Positions 36,404 to 45,733 of a stretch of DNA of 64,000 nt are shown here, piece after piece. The stretch comes from UBA1479 sp963976055 (GTDB taxonomy: Bacteria > Pseudomonadota > Alphaproteobacteria > Rhodospirillales > Casp-alpha2): assembly GCA_963976055.1 (NCBI GenBank), contig CAXBJB010000001.1, forward strand, positions 62,001-126,000, given 5' to 3'. The notes beneath the pieces are model-generated. The model had not been told where the DNA came from, searched no databases, and worked only from the letters and a program-made list of their open reading frames with translations. The first letter of the stretch is position 1, and every line of letters begins with the position of its first letter. A program made the translations under genes and the position numbers.

Positions 36404-38011
36404 ATGACGCAGGGCATGGTGGTCGCACCGCAGCCGGAACCAGTCGAGGTCGGCGCGGAAATTTTAAGGTCGGGCGGCAACGCCGTGGACGCTGCCGTCG
36501 CGACGGCATTGGTCCAGACGGTGGTTGACCCCTTCATGTGCGGCATCGCCGGCTTCGGCAGCATGCACCTTTATCTTCCCTCCGTCGGCCAGCACCTGTG
36601 TCTTGATTTCCATGCCCGCGCCCCCGGCGCCGTCACCGACACCATGTGGCAGGACCTTCTGGAGAAAGAGGCCGAGGACGGTTTCGGCTTCATCCTGAAG
36701 GGCCGCGTCAACGAGGTCGGCTATCAGGCCATCGCCACCCCGGAAACGCTCCGCGCTCTCGATGCGGCGCTCACCCGGTTCGGCACGCGCTCACTCGCCG
36801 ATCTGTTGCAGCCGGCCATCGCGCTTGCCGCCGACGGCTACATGATTCGCCCGCACATGCACCGCTTCTGGACGCAGGAAGAGCCGGCCGGCCGGGTGCA
36901 GCACATCGAATACCTGCGCGGCAGCCCGGCCACGGCCAAGACGTACCTGAACGCCGACGGCAGCCTGAAGACGCCCGGCATGACTATTACCAACCCGGAC
37001 ATGGCGCACACGCTTGCGCGCATCGCCGAACAGGGCGCCGACGATTTCTATGAAGGAGAGATCGCGAGCAGGATCGCGTCCGACATGGCGGCCAACGGCG
37101 GGCTGATCTCGGCGGCCGATCTCGCCAACTGCGGGCCCGAGGAAACCCAACCCCTGTGGTCCGAGTACCGGGGGATCAGGGTGTCGTCCTGCCCGCCGCC
37201 GGGCGGCGGGATCATGGTTCTGCAGATGCTGAATATTCTCGAGAACTTCGACCTCGCGGCCATGGGCCACAACTCGCCCGACTATATCCGCACGGTCGCC
37301 GAGGCGATGAAGATTTCCACCGTCGATAAGGACCGCGGCGTCGGCGATCCGCGCTTCGTCGACGTGCCCGTCGCGCACTTGCTGGACAAAGGCTATGCGG
37401 CGGAATGTGCGGCCCGCATCAAGGCGGGTGAGGTAACCCATGTGCCGCGCGTCGGGCGCGACAAGGAAAGCAAGGACACGACGCATCTCTGCGTGGTCGA
37501 CAATGCGGGCAACTGCGTCAGCCTGACCCATTCGCTGGGCATGCCGTCGGGCGTGACCACGGACGGCCTTGGCTTCATCTACAACGGCTGCATGGGCGTG
37601 TTCGACCCCCGGCCGGGGCAGGTGGGGTCGCTCGCCCCCGGCAAGGCGCGGTTTACCTCCATGGCGCCGACCATCCTGTTCGACGGCGACGCGCCCCGCT
37701 TCATCGTGGGTGCGCCCGGCGGCACCTACATCGCCATGGGCGTGCTGCAGGCGATCCTCAACCATGTGGATTTCGGCATGGACGCACAGCAGGCGGTGTC
37801 GGCGCCCCGGTTCTCGGCGACCAGCGACATCATCGAGATCGTCAACCGCATCCCCCGCGCGGTCGAGGCCGACCTCAACGGGCGCGGCTACCGCACCCGG
37901 CGCTATCCCATCAATTTCCACTTCGCGGGCGTTCATGCCATCCGCCTGAAGGACGGTCAGGCCGATGGTGGCGCCGACCCAGGCCGCGACGGCATGGCGA
38001 TGGCGGTCTAG
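36404..38011 (+). CDS. Gamma-glutamyltransferase-family (Ntn) hydrolase
   Basis: 535 residues. The autoprocessing site and Thr nucleophile are in SKDTTHLCVVD near residue 365, splitting the proenzyme into large and small subunits. GGNAVDAAVATAL near the N-terminus and PPPGGGIMVLQMLNI also fit the family. No signal peptide is seen, unlike E. coli Ggt, so a cytoplasmic or specialised acylase role is possible. It lies 84 bases after the NAGGN trio; a role in gamma-glutamyl or acyl-glutamine turnover is plausible but not shown. Confidence 0.88.
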   Translation: MTQGMVVAPQPEPVEVGAEILRSGGNAVDAAVATALVQTVVDPFMCGIAGFGSMHLYLPSVGQHLCLDFHARAPGAVTDTMWQDLLEKEAEDGFGFILKGRVNEVGYQAIATPETLRALDAALTRFGTRSLADLLQPAIALAADGYMIRPHMHRFWTQEEPAGRVQHIEYLRGSPATAKTYLNADGSLKTPGMTITNPDMAHTLARIAEQGADDFYEGEIASRIASDMAANGGLISAADLANCGPEETQPLWSEYRGIRVSSCPPPGGGIMVLQMLNILENFDLAAMGHNSPDYIRTVAEAMKISTVDKDRGVGDPRFVDVPVAHLLDKGYAAECAARIKAGEVTHVPRVGRDKESKDTTHLCVVDNAGNCVSLTHSLGMPSGVTTDGLGFIYNGCMGVFDPRPGQVGSLAPGKARFTSMAPTILFDGDAPRFIVGAPGGTYIAMGVLQAILNHVDFGMDAQQAVSAPRFSATSDIIEIVNRIPRAVEADLNGRGYRTRRYPINFHFAGVHAIRLKDGQADGGADPGRDGMAMAV

Positions 38012-38293
38012 GCATTTTGTAATCCCCAGGCTCCAGGCTTCGGCCGGGGCGCATCCCCTCACGATATCTTGAGAACGGGCGCGGGACCCGGATTTCTGCC
38101 GTTCAATAAACACACAAAAATTTTGTATGAAAAATATTAATTACATTCCTATTGACGAAATTATAAATCTGAACCACATTTAAACTGTGAATATTGATAT
38201 AATTCACAAGTAATTTTTGTTAAATATGCGTTGGCGGCCCGGATTCCCCTGGATACCGGCCCCGCCATGCGCAAGACAAGGCGAAGGCGACCC
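38012..38293. other. AT-rich intergenic region before cysG
   Basis: From about 38100 to 38225 the sequence is strongly AT-rich in contrast to the surrounding high-GC DNA. It probably holds the promoter and control region of the sulfite reductase cluster. I could not pick a convincing -35/-10 pair, and no ORF or clear repeat is present. Confidence 0.5.
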
Positions 38294-39697
38294 ATGCGGC
38301 AGTTTCCCATCTTCCTCACGGTGCAGGACCGGCCCGTGCTGATCGCTGGCGGCGGCGAGGCGGCGGCGCGCAAGCTGCGCCTGCTGTTGAAGGCCGATGC
38401 CCGGGTCACCGTCGTCGCCCCGGACGCGACCGACGAAATCCTCGATCTCGTCGAAGCGGGCGATATCGACTGGCAGGCGCGGGCGTTCCGGCCTGAAGAT
38501 CTTATGGGCGCCGTTCTGGCCTACGGCGCCACGGGGATCGACGCCGTGGACCGTCAGGTCTCCGACGCCGCCCGCCACGCGGGTGTGCCCGTCAACGTGG
38601 TCGATCGGCCGGAACTGTCCGATTTCATCACCCCGGCCATCATCGACCGCGCGCCGATCACCGTCGCCGTGTCGTCGGGCGGCACCGCCCCCGTCTTGGC
38701 GCGGGGCGTGAAGGCGGCCATCGAACGCCTGTTGCATCCCAACCTGGGCGCCCTGGCGCTGTTCGCCGAACGCTTCCGGGGGGCGGTGAAGGCCGTGGTG
38801 CCGACCGGCCGGGCGCGGCTGCGGTTCTGGGACGCCTTCTTCGACGGGCCCATCGCGGCCCGCGTGCTTGCCGGTGATGAAACCGGGGCGGCGGAAGACA
38901 TGCTGTCCTACGTGAACCGGCGGGGCCGTGAACAGGGCGGCATCGTCCATATCGTCGGCGCCGGGCCGGGGGCGGCGGACCTCATCACCCTGCGCGGCCA
39001 GCGGCTGCTGGAGCAGGCTGATGTCATCGTCCATGACCGTCTGGTCGGCGATGGGGTTCTTGACCTCGCGCGCCGCGATGCGGACCGCATCGACGTGGGC
39101 AAGGCCCCGGACCGCCATCCGGTGCCCCAGGAGAAAATCAACGACATCCTCATCGCCCAGGCCCGTCTGGGCAAACGCGTGGTCCGCCTCAAGGGCGGCG
39201 ATCCCTTTGTGTTCGGGCGCGGCGGCGAGGAACTTGCGGCATTGAACGCCGCCGGTATCCGGGCCGAGGTCGTGCCCGGCATCACCGCCGCCACGGCCTG
39301 CGCCGCCGCCACGGGGATTCCCCTGACTCATCGGGAGCATGCCTCGGCCGTTACCTTCGTGACCGGCCATAAAGGCGATGGCGATGCGCCGGATATCGAC
39401 TGGGCGGTGCTTGCCCGCTCGGGCGCGACGTTGGCCGTCTACATGGGCATCGGCGGCGCCGGTACCATCGCGAACGATCTGTCCCGCCACGGCCTGGCCG
39501 ATACGCCGGTCGCGGTGATCGAAAACGGCACCCGCCCGGATCAGCGGGTTTTCACCGGCCATGTCCACGGCCTCGACGCCCTAGTGCGGACGAACGGGAT
39601 TACGGGACCGGCCTTGATCGTCATCGGCGATGTCGCGGCGCTGGCCGATCTGTCCACCGCAACCGGGGGGCCGGTGCCCCTCGCCGCCGCAATGTGA
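38294..39697 (+). CDS. cysG: Siroheme synthase (trifunctional CysG)
   Basis: 467 residues from the ATG at 38294 with GAAGGCGA upstream. The N-terminal precorrin-2 dehydrogenase/ferrochelatase domain has VLIAGGGEAAARKL (NAD site) and TPAIIDRAPITVAVSSGG. The C-terminal SUMT methyltransferase domain has HIVGAGPGAADLITL, LKGGDPFVFGRGGEE and PLTHR. It makes siroheme from uroporphyrinogen III for the sulfite reductase encoded two genes on. The 280-base region before it is strikingly AT-rich. Confidence 0.95.
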   Translation: MRQFPIFLTVQDRPVLIAGGGEAAARKLRLLLKADARVTVVAPDATDEILDLVEAGDIDWQARAFRPEDLMGAVLAYGATGIDAVDRQVSDAARHAGVPVNVVDRPELSDFITPAIIDRAPITVAVSSGGTAPVLARGVKAAIERLLHPNLGALALFAERFRGAVKAVVPTGRARLRFWDAFFDGPIAARVLAGDETGAAEDMLSYVNRRGREQGGIVHIVGAGPGAADLITLRGQRLLEQADVIVHDRLVGDGVLDLARRDADRIDVGKAPDRHPVPQEKINDILIAQARLGKRVVRLKGGDPFVFGRGGEELAALNAAGIRAEVVPGITAATACAAATGIPLTHREHASAVTFVTGHKGDGDAPDIDWAVLARSGATLAVYMGIGGAGTIANDLSRHGLADTPVAVIENGTRPDQRVFTGHVHGLDALVRTNGITGPALIVIGDVAALADLSTATGGPVPLAAAM

Positions 39698-39719
39698 TTT
39701 GGAAGTTAGGAACGGAACA

Positions 39720-40073
39720 ATGGTGCAACAGGTTGTCACGGGTAACCGCCTTGCCGACGGCGTCGTCATCTACCTTGGGCAGGACGGGGGATGGACGCCC
39801 ACGATCGACGCGGCCCGCGTCGCCGCGGACGAGGGCGAGGCCAAGCTTTTGGAGGATATCGCCAAGGCGGCGGAGAAAGCCCGCATGGTGGTCGGCCCCT
39901 ATCTGATCGAGGTCACGGATGCGGACGGCGCGGTGACGCCCGTGCGCTACCGTGAACGTCTGCGGGCCTACGGTCCTTCCGTTCATCCCGAATTCGGCCG
40001 CGCCGACGTGCCGGACCATCTTCGCATGGGCTCGGAAGCCGAGTTCGTGCACCTGAACGGCGTCGCCGGCTGA
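39720..40073 (+). CDS. DUF2849-family protein of the sulfite reductase cluster
   Basis: 117 residues. The sequence opens MVQQVVTGNRLADGVVIYLG, typical of DUF2849 proteins found between cysG and cysI in alphaproteobacteria. A small soluble beta-rich fold is likely; there are no Cys. Biochemical role is unknown, but the conserved position suggests help in sulfite reductase assembly or regulation. It begins 22 bases after cysG and ends 43 bases before cysI. Confidence 0.85.
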   Translation: MVQQVVTGNRLADGVVIYLGQDGGWTPTIDAARVAADEGEAKLLEDIAKAAEKARMVVGPYLIEVTDADGAVTPVRYRERLRAYGPSVHPEFGRADVPDHLRMGSEAEFVHLNGVAG

Positions 40074-40116
40074 AGCGCCGGTCACGACCGTATCTCGCAA
40101 GGAAAGAAGAAACGAC

Positions 40117-41778
40117 ATGTACCGCTACGATGAATTCGACCATGCCATGGTCAAGGACCGGGTCGACCAGTTCCGCGGCCAGATCGCCCGCCGCATGGCC
40201 GGTGATCTGACCGAGGAACAGTTCCGTCCGCTGCGCCTGCAGAACGGGCTCTACCTGCAACTACATGCCTATATGCTGCGGGTCGCCATTCCCTATGGGC
40301 AGTTGAGTGCCGTGCAGATGCGCAAGCTGGCCCATATCGCGCGAACCTATGATAAGGGCTACGGCCATTTCACCACGCGCCAGAACATTCAGTACAACTG
40401 GCCGAAGCTGAGCCAGGTCGCCGACATCCTGGACGAACTGGCCAACGTCGAGATGCACGCGATCCAGACGTCCGGCAATTGCATCCGCAACGTTACCGCC
40501 GACCAATATGCGGGCGTGACCGTGGATGAGGTCGAGGACCCCCGCATCTATGCGGAGATCATCCGCCAATGGTCGACCTTCCATCCGGAATTCACCTTCC
40601 TGCCGCGCAAATTCAAGATCGCCGTGTCGGGCGCGGTGGGGGCGGACCGCGCCGCCGTGCGCTTCCACGATATCGGCCTGTTCATCGTGAAGAACGACGC
40701 GGGCGAGGTCGGGTTCGAGGTCTGGGTCGGCGGCGGTCTGGGGCGCACGCCCATGATCGGCAAGAAAATTCGCAGCTTCGTCGCCAAGGCCGACCTGCTC
40801 GCCTATCTGGAGGCGATCCTTCGCGTCTACAACATGCTGGGCCGACGCGACAACATGTACAAGGCGCGGGTGAAGATCCTGGTCCACGAAACGGGAACCG
40901 AGGAATTCACCCGCCTGGTCGAAAAGGAATTCGCGGACACCCAGGGCGGTGCACTCGACCTGCCGGACGAGGAAATCGAGCGTATCGCCGCCTATTTCCA
41001 GCCGCCGGCCTATGAGGCCCTGTCCGACGATCCGCCCGCCCTGACGGTCCGCCGGTTCGAAGACAAGGACTTCAGCAACTGGGTCCGGGTCAACGTCGCC
41101 CGCCACAAGGCGGCCGGTTACGCCATCGCCAATATTTCACTGAAACCGGTGGGCGTGCCGCCGGGCGACATGTCGGCGGACCAGATGGACGCCGTCGCGG
41201 AGATCGCGGAGGCGTACTCGTTGGGTGGCATCCGCGTGACCCATGAACAGAACCTGGTGCTGCCCGATGTGCGTCAGGACCAGCTGTACGACCTGTGGCT
41301 GGCGTTGCGCGACCAGGGCCTGGCCGACGCCAACCTGGACCATATCGGCGACATCATCTGCTGCCCGGGGCTGGACTATTGCTCACTCGCCAATGCGCGT
41401 TCCATCCCCATCGCCGAGCGGATTTCCCAAAGGTTCGCCGACCTGGACCGTCAGTACGACATCGGCGAACTGCGCCTGAAAATCTCCGGCTGCATCAACG
41501 CCTGCGGCCATCACCACGTCGGCCACATCGGTATCCTGGGCGTCGACCGCAAGGATCAGGAGTACTACCAGATCACCCTGGGCGGTGCGCCCGGCGAAGA
41601 CGCGGCCATCGGCACCAAGGTGGGCGCCGCCTTTTCCGCCGCCGAAATCGTCGATGCCATTGAGACCGTGGTGAACACCTATCTCGCCATCCGCCAGCCG
41701 AAGGAACGGTTCATCGATACCTTCCGCCGGGTCGGCGATGCGCCCTTCAAGGAGAGCCTCTATGACAAAGCTGCTTAA
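40117..41778 (+). CDS. cysI: Nitrite/sulfite reductase hemoprotein
   Basis: 553 residues with two ferredoxin-like half-domains and two siroheme/4Fe-4S repeats. Cluster ligands are in CCPGLDYCSLAN and SGCINACGHHHVGHIG. RHAFTTRQNIQ-type residues appear as GHFTTRQNIQYNWP, which binds siroheme and substrate. With siroheme from CysG it reduces sulfite to sulfide with six electrons. No flavoprotein (CysJ) is near, so ferredoxin or another donor is likely. A nitrite reductase role is possible but the neighbours favour sulfur assimilation. Confidence 0.93.
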   Translation: MYRYDEFDHAMVKDRVDQFRGQIARRMAGDLTEEQFRPLRLQNGLYLQLHAYMLRVAIPYGQLSAVQMRKLAHIARTYDKGYGHFTTRQNIQYNWPKLSQVADILDELANVEMHAIQTSGNCIRNVTADQYAGVTVDEVEDPRIYAEIIRQWSTFHPEFTFLPRKFKIAVSGAVGADRAAVRFHDIGLFIVKNDAGEVGFEVWVGGGLGRTPMIGKKIRSFVAKADLLAYLEAILRVYNMLGRRDNMYKARVKILVHETGTEEFTRLVEKEFADTQGGALDLPDEEIERIAAYFQPPAYEALSDDPPALTVRRFEDKDFSNWVRVNVARHKAAGYAIANISLKPVGVPPGDMSADQMDAVAEIAEAYSLGGIRVTHEQNLVLPDVRQDQLYDLWLALRDQGLADANLDHIGDIICCPGLDYCSLANARSIPIAERISQRFADLDRQYDIGELRLKISGCINACGHHHVGHIGILGVDRKDQEYYQITLGGAPGEDAAIGTKVGAAFSAAEIVDAIETVVNTYLAIRQPKERFIDTFRRVGDAPFKESLYDKAA

Positions 41779-42277
41779 GGACGGAAAAGTCACGCCCGAC
41801 ACCTGGGTCCATGTCGCCGACGGCGACGTGGTGCCGGAAACGGGCCCCGTGATTGTCACCCTGGCCCGCTGGCAGGCGGAACATAACTCGCTCGCCGGAC
41901 GCGCGGACGGCCTCGGCATTCGCCTGGCAAGTGGCCAGTCGCCGGAAGCAATCGAGGACGACCTTGCCCGCTTCGCCGTGGTGGCGCTTGAGTTTCCCAA
42001 GTTCGGTGACGGCAGGGCCTATTCCCACGCCCGCATGCTGAAGACCCGTCTGGGTTACAAGGGCGAGGTGCGGGCCGTGGGCGACGTGCTGCGCGACCAG
42101 TTTCGCGCCATGCACCGTTGCGGGTTCGATGCGCTGGAAGTATCCAGCGACCGGACGGCGGACAAGTTGGAAGCGGACTGGCGGGCGGCGCTTGGCGACC
42201 TGCGTCATGCCTATCAGCCGGCGTTGCGTGGGCCGGAGCCGGTGCTGCGTCAGCGCCACCGCGCGGTGGCCGCATGA
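41762..42277 (+). CDS. DUF934-family protein linked to sulfite reductase
   Basis: 171 residues; the ATG at 41762 overlaps the end of cysI by 17 bases, so translation is coupled. DUF934 features visible are EFPKFGDGRAYSHARMLK near the middle and FDALEV. This family is nearly always next to cysI or cysH in proteobacteria and may act in electron supply or assembly; mechanism is unknown. Unusually, no cysH (PAPS reductase) follows; the next gene is a convergent cyclase. Confidence 0.88.
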   Translation: MTKLLKDGKVTPDTWVHVADGDVVPETGPVIVTLARWQAEHNSLAGRADGLGIRLASGQSPEAIEDDLARFAVVALEFPKFGDGRAYSHARMLKTRLGYKGEVRAVGDVLRDQFRAMHRCGFDALEVSSDRTADKLEADWRAALGDLRHAYQPALRGPEPVLRQRHRAVAA

Positions 42278-42302
42278 TGGGCGTGGCTCCGGGAAAAGCG
42301 GG

Positions 42303-44195
42303 TCAGCCCGCGGCCTGAAGCTCGGCGCGCCACACGACCTCGTACACCGGGACGGGCTTTTCGATGCCCTTCATGTCGAAGTTGCCGGCTTCGCGGAACT
42401 GGATCGAGTGACCGGTCACCAGGTCGCGGACCGACTGGGTGACGAAGATCTGTTCGGCGTCCGCCTTGTCGCACACGCGGGCGGACAACTGCACCGTGGT
42501 GCCGAAGAAATCGTCTTCTTCCTGAACCGCCGCCCCCGCATTGAGCCCGATGCGCACCTTGACCGGCAGGCTGCCCTGCGCGCCGTTGTGCTTGGCCAGT
42601 TCCTGCTGAATCACCATGGTCGAGGCGACGGCGTTGGCGGCGTTTGAGAACACGGCCATGATGCCGTCGCCGGTGTGTTTAACCTCGCGCCCGTGGTAGG
42701 CGGCAAGAGCGTTGCGCACGATGGCGTTATGGGTGCGCACGACCTGTTGGGCGCCCATGTCGCCCAGTTCCTGGGTCATCTTGGTCGATCCCACCAGGTC
42801 CGTGAACATCACCACGACGACGCCCTGGGCCGTCGCCTTGGCCGCCTTGTTGGAGGTGAAGCCTTCAAGAACCGCCGGCAGTTCGCCGAAGGCCTTGGCA
42901 TCGCCGTCGATGAAGCGTTGCATGGCCGAACGGCCGGCGTCGATCATGGCGCGGCTTTTCGAATCCTTCTCGTACTCCGCGAATTTGTCGCAGAATGGTC
43001 CGGCCATGGCCTTCTTGGTGCCGATGGCGACGATGGCCTCGGAAATCATGCCGTTGCGCTGCGCCCCTTCCAGGCCGCTGTGCTTGGCCAGCTGGTCGCC
43101 GGCCCCGGCGAGATACAGGTTCAGGCCGAACTTGCCCAGCTTGTCGAGCTTGGCCAATTGGCTGCGGATCGCTCCCAAGGCAAGTTCGAGAAATTTGAGC
43201 ATGGTCTTACGCGGTTCCGCCGGCACGTTTTCCGGGGGATAATCCAGACCGGACGCCATTGTCGCCGCGCCGCTGTCGGCGACGGCTTCTTCTTCCAGGG
43301 CGCCCATGGGATCATCGCCATTCGCGTCCTCGCGCCAACTGCCGAGTCCGGAATCGTAGGCATCGAATTCGTCGTCGTCCTGCCCGCTGCTCCGCGCATC
43401 CTGAAAATACTGGGTCAGGATTTCCATATCGCCTTTCTTAAGGAGAATTTTGCCCAGGATCAGGGCGGCGATGGCGAACCCAAGGACATATCCCGCAATC
43501 ATGAATCCGGGAATGTCGAAGCCGGTGGTAACCAATTTTTTGTGCAGGATCTCGAGCGGGAGTTTCCCGGCAAACGTGATGACCGCCGTGATGATGAAGA
43601 CCGTGACCAGGCGCGTGCCGACGGCGATCATGGGCGATTTCGGCGGCTTGCCGGCCTCGGCCTCGCGCAGGGCGGCTTCTTCGGCTGCTTTCTTGACCGA
43701 GTGGGCCCCGCCGATGGCGCCCGTCGCTTCCAGATGCTGTTTGGCGATTTTCTTGTAGGCTTCGCCCGCGCTTTCGGCGCCGCCCTTGCGCTTTTTCCGG
43801 CGTTTGTTCCCGGGAGTATTGTTGCTGTCGGCGCCCGTGGCTCGGCCACCGTTCTTGCGGTCATTCCCGCTGCCGTCGCTGCCGCCGCCGCCGCCGTTCT
43901 TGCGGTCACTCTCGTCACCGCCACCGCCACCGCTTCCCCGCAGCTTGGCTTTCCCGGCCCGCGGAATGCCGGTCATCCAGGCGATGGTTTCCTGCGGCGG
44001 GCGTCCGTCGGGATAGGTGCGCCGGCTCATCAAACGCACGGCCTGCCATTTGGATTGGTCGTCGGCGTCGTGGGCGGAGGTCAGGGCCTCGAATTCATCC
44101 GTTTCAGCCCACTCGCCCTGGCGCACCCAATCGCCCTCGGACGCGCGGCAATAGAGCACGAACGTCGTTGTGTATACGACCCTAGCGGCAGCCAA
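42303..44195 (-). CDS. Multi-domain membrane class III nucleotide cyclase (TTG start)
   Basis: 630 residues. The TTG at 44195 is chosen because AGGAG lies 8 bases upstream; the longer open frame to 44438 lacks such a site and overlaps the S8 protease start. Order: an unknown ~75-residue domain (VYTTTFVLYCRAS), a low-complexity Gly/Asp/Asn/Lys linker (~80-150), a coiled region, two membrane helices (~210-275), an acidic linker, and the cyclase domain (~455-600). The cyclase has metal Asp in MFTDLVGST and HTGDGIMAVF, substrate Lys before HTGD, and Asp before FFGTTV. The usual catalytic Asn is Gln (TVQLSARV). Product is probably cAMP; activity may be low. Confidence 0.85.
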   Translation of the reverse strand: MAAARVVYTTTFVLYCRASEGDWVRQGEWAETDEFEALTSAHDADDQSKWQAVRLMSRRTYPDGRPPQETIAWMTGIPRAGKAKLRGSGGGGGDESDRKNGGGGGSDGSGNDRKNGGRATGADSNNTPGNKRRKKRKGGAESAGEAYKKIAKQHLEATGAIGGAHSVKKAAEEAALREAEAGKPPKSPMIAVGTRLVTVFIITAVITFAGKLPLEILHKKLVTTGFDIPGFMIAGYVLGFAIAALILGKILLKKGDMEILTQYFQDARSSGQDDDEFDAYDSGLGSWREDANGDDPMGALEEEAVADSGAATMASGLDYPPENVPAEPRKTMLKFLELALGAIRSQLAKLDKLGKFGLNLYLAGAGDQLAKHSGLEGAQRNGMISEAIVAIGTKKAMAGPFCDKFAEYEKDSKSRAMIDAGRSAMQRFIDGDAKAFGELPAVLEGFTSNKAAKATAQGVVVVMFTDLVGSTKMTQELGDMGAQQVVRTHNAIVRNALAAYHGREVKHTGDGIMAVFSNAANAVASTMVIQQELAKHNGAQGSLPVKVRIGLNAGAAVQEEDDFFGTTVQLSARVCDKADAEQIFVTQSVRDLVTGHSIQFREAGNFDMKGIEKPVPVYEVVWRAELQAAG

Positions 44196-44401
44196 CGCAG
44201 CAGCTCCTGTCCCGTGCAAGCAACACAAAAACCCCCTCGGCGTCGCGGCGACACTCGCACGCCGAAACTGAATTCTAGGCAAGTTGACGCCGAGTATGGC
44301 ATTCAACACTTTGGATTTGTACAGATTATCGGCCGTGAACCAATGATTTGTTCGCGATTGATCCAACGCGCGGCATGAGAGTATCCGCGTAAGGAGGTTC
44401 G

Positions 44402-45715
44402 ATGAGCAGGCAGGTGACGGATTTATCCTTGATCGCACCCGTCGCAGCGGGGGTTTTGGGGCTGAACCCGTTCTTGCATCCGGCGGTTGCGGCGCCGGCG
44501 CCGGATGCCGTGGCGGTGCTTGCCGCCGTCTGCCCTCTGAAGCCTGCCGATACGGTCGGTCTGCGCCGCGTGTTGACGGGCGGCCGCCTGCTCGAGGCGC
44601 GCCTGGACGGACCCGCGGATAACCCCTTCAGGACGGTGCATCGCATCCTCATGCCGGAGGGCGGGGAATGGGTGATCAACCGGCTGTCGCCCGGCGGCCG
44701 ACTGCGCCGCATCAGCCTGGAATGGCATGCCCCGGCGCCGTCCGGCCTGCGTCCGGCTATCGCCGTCAATGGCTCGGGCGATTGCCGGGTAACCGAGGGG
44801 CGCCGCCTGATCTACGGCACCGACGGGCGCGCGGAGGCACTTGAAGTTCTGTCCGCCGATCTGGCCGATGTGGTGTTCCGCGAAGCCCTGAACCCGCCCG
44901 TCCCGGCGGGCCCGCCGACGGCGCAAGGGGCCGTCCGTGTTGCCGTCATCGACACCGGCGTCAACTATACTCTGCCGTTGTTTGCGGGACGCCTGGCGCG
45001 GGATGGCGCCGGGGGCCTGTTGGGATACGATTTCTGGGACATGGACGCGCGCCCGTTCGATGTGGACACGGCGCGTTCACCGTTCTTTCCCCTGCATCAC
45101 GGCACGGCGGTGACCTCGATCGTCCTGCGCGAGGCGCCTGGGGCGGTGATCCTACCCTACCGCTATCCGCGCCCGGACATGACGCGGTTCGGGGATATGG
45201 TTGCCCATGCCGACAGGGCCGGGTCGGTGATCGTCAACATGGCCATGGGCTCCAACGCCGAAGCCGACTGGCGGGCCTTCGCCCAGGCGGCCAAGGCACG
45301 GCCCCATATGCTGTTCATCGTGTCCGCCGGCAACGACGGCCGCGATCTGGACAAGACGCCGGTCTATCCGGCCGCCCTCGGCCTCGACAACATCTTGACC
45401 GTGACTTCGGCCGATGCCGACGGCCGTCTGGCCCGGGGCTCCAACTGGGGGGCGTCGCGGGTCGACGTCATGGTGCCGGGCGAACAGGTTGCGGTGACGG
45501 ACCATCGGGGCGCGGCGGGCAAGGCGTCCGGGTCGTCCTTCGCCGTGCCCAGGGTCACCGCCCTGGCGGCGCGGCTGCTGGCCCGGCATCCCGACTGGCG
45601 GGGGCCTGAGTTGAAGGCGGCGATCGTCAAGCGCGCGCGCAAGCCGTTCGGCGGCGGCGCTGTCTTGCTGCGCCACGGCTGGATTCCCGATCCGACGGAC
45701 GATTTCGAAGGCTGA
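44402..45715 (+). CDS. Subtilisin-like (S8) serine protease
   Basis: 437 residues; the ATG has a strong AAGGAGG RBS. The triad is complete: Asp in AVIDTGVNY, His in HHGTAVTSIV, Ser in SGSSFAVPRVTAL, plus the oxyanion Asn in SAGNDGRD. A hydrophobic N-terminal region (about residues 8-30) ending near AVAAPA is probably a signal peptide followed by a ~130-residue propeptide. The protein should be exported. It is divergent from the cyclase and convergent with an S1 protease gene, forming a local protease cluster. Confidence 0.9.
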   Translation: MSRQVTDLSLIAPVAAGVLGLNPFLHPAVAAPAPDAVAVLAAVCPLKPADTVGLRRVLTGGRLLEARLDGPADNPFRTVHRILMPEGGEWVINRLSPGGRLRRISLEWHAPAPSGLRPAIAVNGSGDCRVTEGRRLIYGTDGRAEALEVLSADLADVVFREALNPPVPAGPPTAQGAVRVAVIDTGVNYTLPLFAGRLARDGAGGLLGYDFWDMDARPFDVDTARSPFFPLHHGTAVTSIVLREAPGAVILPYRYPRPDMTRFGDMVAHADRAGSVIVNMAMGSNAEADWRAFAQAAKARPHMLFIVSAGNDGRDLDKTPVYPAALGLDNILTVTSADADGRLARGSNWGASRVDVMVPGEQVAVTDHRGAAGKASGSSFAVPRVTALAARLLARHPDWRGPELKAAIVKRARKPFGGGAVLLRHGWIPDPTDDFEG

Positions 45716-45733
45716 CGTGAACCCGGTGCAGGC

